This document shows positions 60,229-64,000 of a DNA stretch of 64,000 nucleotides, piece by piece. The first letter of the stretch is position 1. Every line of letters starts with the position of its first letter. The stretch comes from Nocardia sp. XZ_19_385. Its GTDB lineage: Bacteria; Actinomycetota; Actinomycetes; Mycobacteriales; Mycobacteriaceae. The stretch is from the NCBI RefSeq assembly GCF_015355755.1, contig NZ_JACVEE010000002.1:2318348-2382347 (forward strand), read 5' to 3'. The notes below the pieces were generated by a model that was not told the origin of the DNA, did not search any database, and saw only the letters and a program-made list of their open reading frames with translations. The translations under genes and the position numbers were made by a program.

Positions 60229-61436
60229 GTGGTCACCTCATGTCCGGTCCCCGCCGGAATAGTGTCGGCACCGGTCATTGCCAGTGCCTCGGCCGCTGCG
60301 GGCTCTGGCTCCGCGACCGTGTCGAACTGTTCGAATCTGATGGCCGAGCGCGGCATGCCCGCCGCGGCCAGCTCGGTGGTGGTGTGCTCGATCATCGGTG
60401 TGGATCCGCATACCAGCGCGGTGTAGCCCTGCCAGTGGTGCGCCTGGGTGGCGACGGTTCCGACCACACCCTTGGCGCCGGGGTAGGTCGGATCCTCGGA
60501 GACGACCGGGGTGTAGCGGAACCACGGCCGGGTGTCGGCCATCTCACTGAGGAAGTGGTGTTCGTAGAGGTTCCATTGCGTCCGGACGCCGTGGAACAGA
60601 TGGACATTCGTGGTCCGGCCGGTTTCCCGCCAGTCCGCGTCGAGCTGTTCGATGACCGCGCTCATCGGCGCGAGGCCGGTGCCGCCGGCGATCATCAGCA
60701 GGTCGCCGTGCAGCTCGTCGGTCAGGGTGAGCGCCGTGCCGATCGGCGCACCGAGCTTCACCGTGTCACCGGGCCGGATCTCCCGGGCCAGCGGCGCGCT
60801 GACGTGCCCGCCCGCCACGATCTGCACATTCAGATCGATGGTGCCGTCGGCTCGCGGCGCGTTCGCGGGCGTGTAGTACCGCCACAATTTGGGTCGCTGC
60901 GGAATCTCGAGGGCCATCGACTGGCCGGCCACGTACGGGTACGGCTCGGTCGGGCGAATCCGCAGCACCGCGACATCGATGCTGCGGCGGTCGGTTCCGA
61001 TGACTTCGGCTTCCCACCAGGCGGGGGAGGTCGCCTCGTCGTCTTCGGCGGCGACCACCATCAGCTTGGCGACGATGCCGTAGGCCTCGGCCCAATCCGC
61101 CGCGAGGCTGTCGGTCCAGGCCGCGCCCAGAAAGTACTGCAGGGTCGCGAGCAGTGACGCACCGGCGGCGGGGTAATGATCAGCAACGACCTCGAACTTG
61201 CGGTGATCTCGGCCGAGTTGCTGCACGAAGCTCGGATCGGCGCCGATCTTGTCCACATTGCTGACGATGCGCCCGAGCGCCGCGAAGAACTTGCCGCGCT
61301 GCGCGGCCATCGACACCGGGAACATGGCCCGCACATCGGGGTGCGCCATGAACAGGTGTGAGTAGAAGTACAAGACCGCTTCGTCGCCGACCTTCTCGAC
61401 GTCGCGCCAACTCGTTTGGAGTGCGGGGATATCCAT
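60219..61436 (-). CDS. Flavohaemoglobin-like globin-reductase
   Basis: 405 residues. An N-terminal globin domain (about 1-135) has tyrosines at B10 ('AVLYFYSHLF') and the proximal H78 in 'GRDHRKFEVVADHY'. A ferredoxin-reductase-like FAD domain ('RYYTPANAP' in place of the usual RxYS) and a C-terminal NAD domain ('LLMIAGGTGLAPM') follow. Such proteins dioxygenate nitric oxide or act in related redox chemistry; the altered FAD motif (YYTPAN) recalls mycobacterial type II flavohaemoglobins. First gene of a unit with the DivIVA-like gene and perhaps glbN. Confidence 0.9.
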   Translation of the reverse strand: MDIPALQTSWRDVEKVGDEAVLYFYSHLFMAHPDVRAMFPVSMAAQRGKFFAALGRIVSNVDKIGADPSFVQQLGRDHRKFEVVADHYPAAGASLLATLQYFLGAAWTDSLAADWAEAYGIVAKLMVVAAEDDEATSPAWWEAEVIGTDRRSIDVAVLRIRPTEPYPYVAGQSMALEIPQRPKLWRYYTPANAPRADGTIDLNVQIVAGGHVSAPLAREIRPGDTVKLGAPIGTALTLTDELHGDLLMIAGGTGLAPMSAVIEQLDADWRETGRTTNVHLFHGVRTQWNLYEHHFLSEMADTRPWFRYTPVVSEDPTYPGAKGVVGTVATQAHHWQGYTALVCGSTPMIEHTTTELAAAGMPRSAIRFEQFDTVAEPEPAAAEALAMTGADTIPAGTGHEVTTWR

Positions 61437-61779
61437 AGCGGCTCAGCAGGCGGTGGATAGGAGAGCGCCGGGTCGGACTGCTCGACCCGGTATGCCGGTG
61501 ATCAACGGAAAAGTCCTCGATCCTGTGGTGTCGGTAGGGGTTTCGACCTCGGCCGACACCAGGGTGGGCGCATTGCGCCGCGGATTGGTCTGTCGACATC
61601 GAGCGAACTGACTCGCCGGTAGCGTAGTCCAACTGGACGCGTGTCGCAGAACGAGAGGCCCGGATTTACAGTCCCTTCGGCTTCGGAACGAGCGAGCGCA
61701 TTTCACGCAAACCGCTCAGCAGTGCACCGGGATCGCGTACACACGCGTGTGCTGTGTCGGGCGCGGATAAGCTACCCGT
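61437..61779. other. 343-bp divergent region between flavohaemoglobin and murA units
   Basis: No gene. Two hairpins lie at the globin side: CCGGGTCG/CGACCCGG (61468-61490) and GGTGTCGG/CCGACACC (61527-61560). On the plus strand a GATAAG box (61766-61771) sits seven to eight bases before GTG 61780 and may be the -10 of the murA unit. The middle shows nothing recognisable. Confidence 0.5.
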
Positions 61780-61860
61780 GTGAGTGAGCGAAGCGAGGGA
61801 ACCATGGGCACAGCAGCGTCGCTCATGCCGGAACCGAGCGCCAGCGAGGTGCGGGCGTGA
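61780..61860 (+). CDS. 26-codon ORF coupled to murA
   Basis: GTG 61780 to TGA 61858-61860 encodes 26 residues starting [20 protein letters not shown], with no known motif. Its stop overlaps the murA GTG (GTGA). A GATAAG -10 box just upstream would make the mRNA start at or next to this GTG, so it could be a leaderless leader peptide whose translation drives murA. The SERSE start is common in actinobacterial leaders and may have no function of its own. Confidence 0.4.
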   Translation: MSERSEGTMGTAASLMPEPSASEVRA

Positions 61861-63137
61861 GTGAACGGTTTCTGGTCACCGGGGGCAATCGGCTCGTCGG
61901 CGAGGTCACGGTGGGTGGCGCCAAGAACAGCGTCCTCAAGCTGATGGCCGCTGCCCTCCTGGCGGAGGGGACGTCGACGATCACGAACTGCCCCGACATC
62001 CTCGATGTGCCCCTGATGGCCGAGGTGCTGCGTGGTCTCGGCTGCGAGGTCACCATTACCGACGACGCCCCGGGCGATCGTTCGGTGGTCACCATCAACA
62101 CTCCGGCCGAGCCGAAGTATCACGCCGACTTCCCGGCGGTGACCCAGTTCCGGGCCTCGGTCTGCGTGCTCGGGCCGCTGATGGCGCGATGCAAGCGCGC
62201 TGTTGTCGCGCTGCCCGGTGGTGACGCCATCGGCTCCCGCCCGCTCGACATGCATCAGACCGGTTTGCGTCTACTCGGCGCGACCAGCGAGATCGAGCAC
62301 GGCTGTGTGGTGGCCCAGGCCGACCAATTGCAGGGCGCGCGTATCCGTCTCGACTTCCCGTCGGTCGGCGCGACCGAGAACATCCTCATGGCGGCGGTGC
62401 TCGCCGAGGGGGAGACGGTCATCGACAACGCCGCGCGCGAGCCCGACATCGTCGATCTGTGCAACATGCTGGTGCGGATGGGCGCGCGGGTCAGCGGCGC
62501 GGGCACGTCCGTGCTCACCATCCAGGGTGTGAAGAGCCTGAAGCCGACCGACCACCGCGTCATCGGCGACCGCATCGTCGCCGCGACCTGGGGTATCGCC
62601 GCGTCCATGACGATGGGCGATGTGAAGGTCACCGGCGTGAACCCGAAGCATCTTTCGCTGGTGCTGGACAAGTTGCGTTCGGCCGGCGCGCGAATCTCCT
62701 TCGATGTGGACGGTTTTCGCGTCGTGCAGCAGGAGCGGCCGCGCGCGGTCAACTTCTCCACGCTGCCGTTCCCGGGTTTCCCGACCGATCTACAGCCGAT
62801 GGCCATCGGCCTGGCCGCGATCGCCGACGGCACCTCGATGATCACCGAGAACATCTTCGAGGCCCGCTTCCGTTTCGTCGAAGAGATGATCCGGCTCGGC
62901 GCCGACGCGCGGACCGACGGGCATCACGCTGTGGTGCGCGGGATTCCGCGGTTGTCGAGTGCGCCGGTGTGGTCCTCCGACATTCGGGCCGGCGCCGGTC
63001 TCGTACTGGCCGGCCTGTGTGCGGACGGTGTCACCGAAGTGCACGACGTCTTCCACATCGACCGCGGCTACCCGAACTTCGTCGAGAAGTTGCAGGCGCT
63101 GGGTGGTCAGGTGGAGCGCGTCGGCGCCGCCAATTGA
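61857..63137 (+). CDS. murA: UDP-N-acetylglucosamine 1-carboxyvinyltransferase with Asp at the catalytic-Cys site
   Basis: 426 residues. The substrate lysine-asparagine pair is in '[11 protein letters not shown]' (K23, N24). The active-site loop reads '[15 protein letters not shown]': position 123 is Asp where E. coli has Cys115, the residue alkylated by fosfomycin. The same change occurs in mycobacteria and gives intrinsic fosfomycin resistance with activity kept. It transfers enolpyruvate from PEP to UDP-GlcNAc, the first committed peptidoglycan step. It precedes the rRNA operon, as in M. tuberculosis. Confidence 0.96.
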   Translation: MSERFLVTGGNRLVGEVTVGGAKNSVLKLMAAALLAEGTSTITNCPDILDVPLMAEVLRGLGCEVTITDDAPGDRSVVTINTPAEPKYHADFPAVTQFRASVCVLGPLMARCKRAVVALPGGDAIGSRPLDMHQTGLRLLGATSEIEHGCVVAQADQLQGARIRLDFPSVGATENILMAAVLAEGETVIDNAAREPDIVDLCNMLVRMGARVSGAGTSVLTIQGVKSLKPTDHRVIGDRIVAATWGIAASMTMGDVKVTGVNPKHLSLVLDKLRSAGARISFDVDGFRVVQQERPRAVNFSTLPFPGFPTDLQPMAIGLAAIADGTSMITENIFEARFRFVEEMIRLGADARTDGHHAVVRGIPRLSSAPVWSSDIRAGAGLVLAGLCADGVTEVHDVFHIDRGYPNFVEKLQALGGQVERVGAAN

Positions 63138-63612
63138 CCTTGTGCGCGGCGCGGTATCGCTGAAAGATGGTCTTGACCAGGCGATTTGACATTGATCATC
63201 GCGCCACGTAACTTTTATCGAGTCAGAGCGACACGGACACCAACCCGGGGCTGAGCGGAGACGCTGAGCGAGGGACACGAGGTCGTACGAGGAGCGCCTG
63301 ACGATCACACTAGCTCGACTGGAACCCCGGATTTGGATCTGGGAGACTGGCTGAGCTAAGCTGTTCAAGTTGCCTCGCTGAAACCCCCGAGAGATCGAGT
63401 GGCGGATGTGTGTGCGTGTGTTCTTTGAGAACTCAATAGTGTGTCGATGAATGTCAGTGCCAATATTATTATTGGTTCCGATTCCTCATACCCCCCGGTT
63501 GACGGGATCGGACATTTAACAACAGCAAATCTTTTTGCTGGTGTTTGGCTTTGCTAGGTTTTCGGACTCTAGTTATTCTTCTGATTAACCCTTCGGGGTT
63601 GGTTGAGAGTCT
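63138..63612 (+). promoter_or_regulatory. rRNA operon promoters and leader
   Basis: No gene. P1 is TTGACA (63186-63191), 17 bp, TAACTT (63209-63214). P2 is TTGGAT (63333-63338), 18 bp, TAAGCT (63357-63362). An antitermination box-A-like element 'TTCTTTGAGAACTCAATAG' is at 63421-63439, with the conserved actinobacterial context. Near the 16S gene a UUCG-capped stem AACCC-TTCG-GGGTT (63587-63600) sits inside a GACTCT/AGAGTC stem (63565-63570 with 63606-63611), probably the RNase processing site. Confidence 0.8.

Positions 63613-64000
<388 letters not shown>

Noticed and set aside
61716-62255. 179-codon minus-strand frame over the murA start
   Set aside because: Overlaps the conserved MurA N-terminus in antisense and has no family pattern.

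Overview
The window is high-GC actinobacterial chromosome, most probably from a Nocardia species or a close mycolic-acid relative. Three things point there: the partial 16S rRNA gene at the right end, leaders with actinobacterial promoters and leaderless starts, and a right half that follows the Mycobacterium tuberculosis order argS-lysA-hom-thrC-thrB-rho-rpmE-prfA-prmC-sua5-wecA-atp operon-DUF2550-cobalamin adenosyltransferase-murA-rrn almost gene for gene. All identifications are from reading the sequence; no database was searched.

Left part (1-30.7 kb), accessory metabolism. An AraC fragment, a thioesterase and an SDR lead into an Lrp-type regulator divergent from bkdABC (branched-chain 2-oxoacid dehydrogenase). 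Next come convergent NCS2 and BenE transporters, a rhodanese, a secreted HNH-nuclease-like lipoprotein, an SNF2 helicase coupled to a SWIM zinc-finger protein, a TetR gene coupled to a metal-receptor-like protein, and an amidohydrolase. Then icmF lies divergent from mmsA, an isobutyryl-CoA dehydrogenase-like gene, 3-hydroxyisobutyryl-CoA hydrolase, mmsB and echA. Together bkdABC and the mmsA operon give a nearly complete valine catabolic route to propionyl-CoA. IcmF isomerises the isobutyryl-CoA intermediate to butyryl-CoA and needs adenosylcobalamin, which the adenosyltransferase at 58.3 kb can make. A TAT-exported amine oxidase, a DnaK-like membrane ATPase and a MarR regulator close this part.

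Middle (30.8-34.2 kb), the most unusual region. Directly after a tRNA-Cys gene lies a retron-type reverse transcriptase. About 165 nt of highly structured non-coding DNA precede it, bounded by a 19-bp imperfect inverted repeat that resembles retron a1/a2 repeats and encloses msr-like and msd-like hairpins. A 39-residue single-TM protein with a strong ribosome binding site and a terminator follow. This looks like an uncharacterised retron, usually an anti-phage module. A TDT-family transporter and a tRNA-Arg gene follow it.

Right part (34.3-64 kb), conserved core: DUF305/DUF3105 membrane proteins, a leaderless argS, the lysine/threonine biosynthesis operon, rho with a long leader and a repeat-rich insertion, translation termination genes, wecA, the full F1Fo ATP synthase operon ending in a strong terminator, two copies of a dispersed palindromic repeat, a truncated globin, a flavohaemoglobin translationally coupled to a DivIVA-like protein, murA with Asp in place of the catalytic Cys (predicted intrinsic fosfomycin resistance), and a two-promoter rRNA leader running into 16S rRNA, which is cut by the window end.
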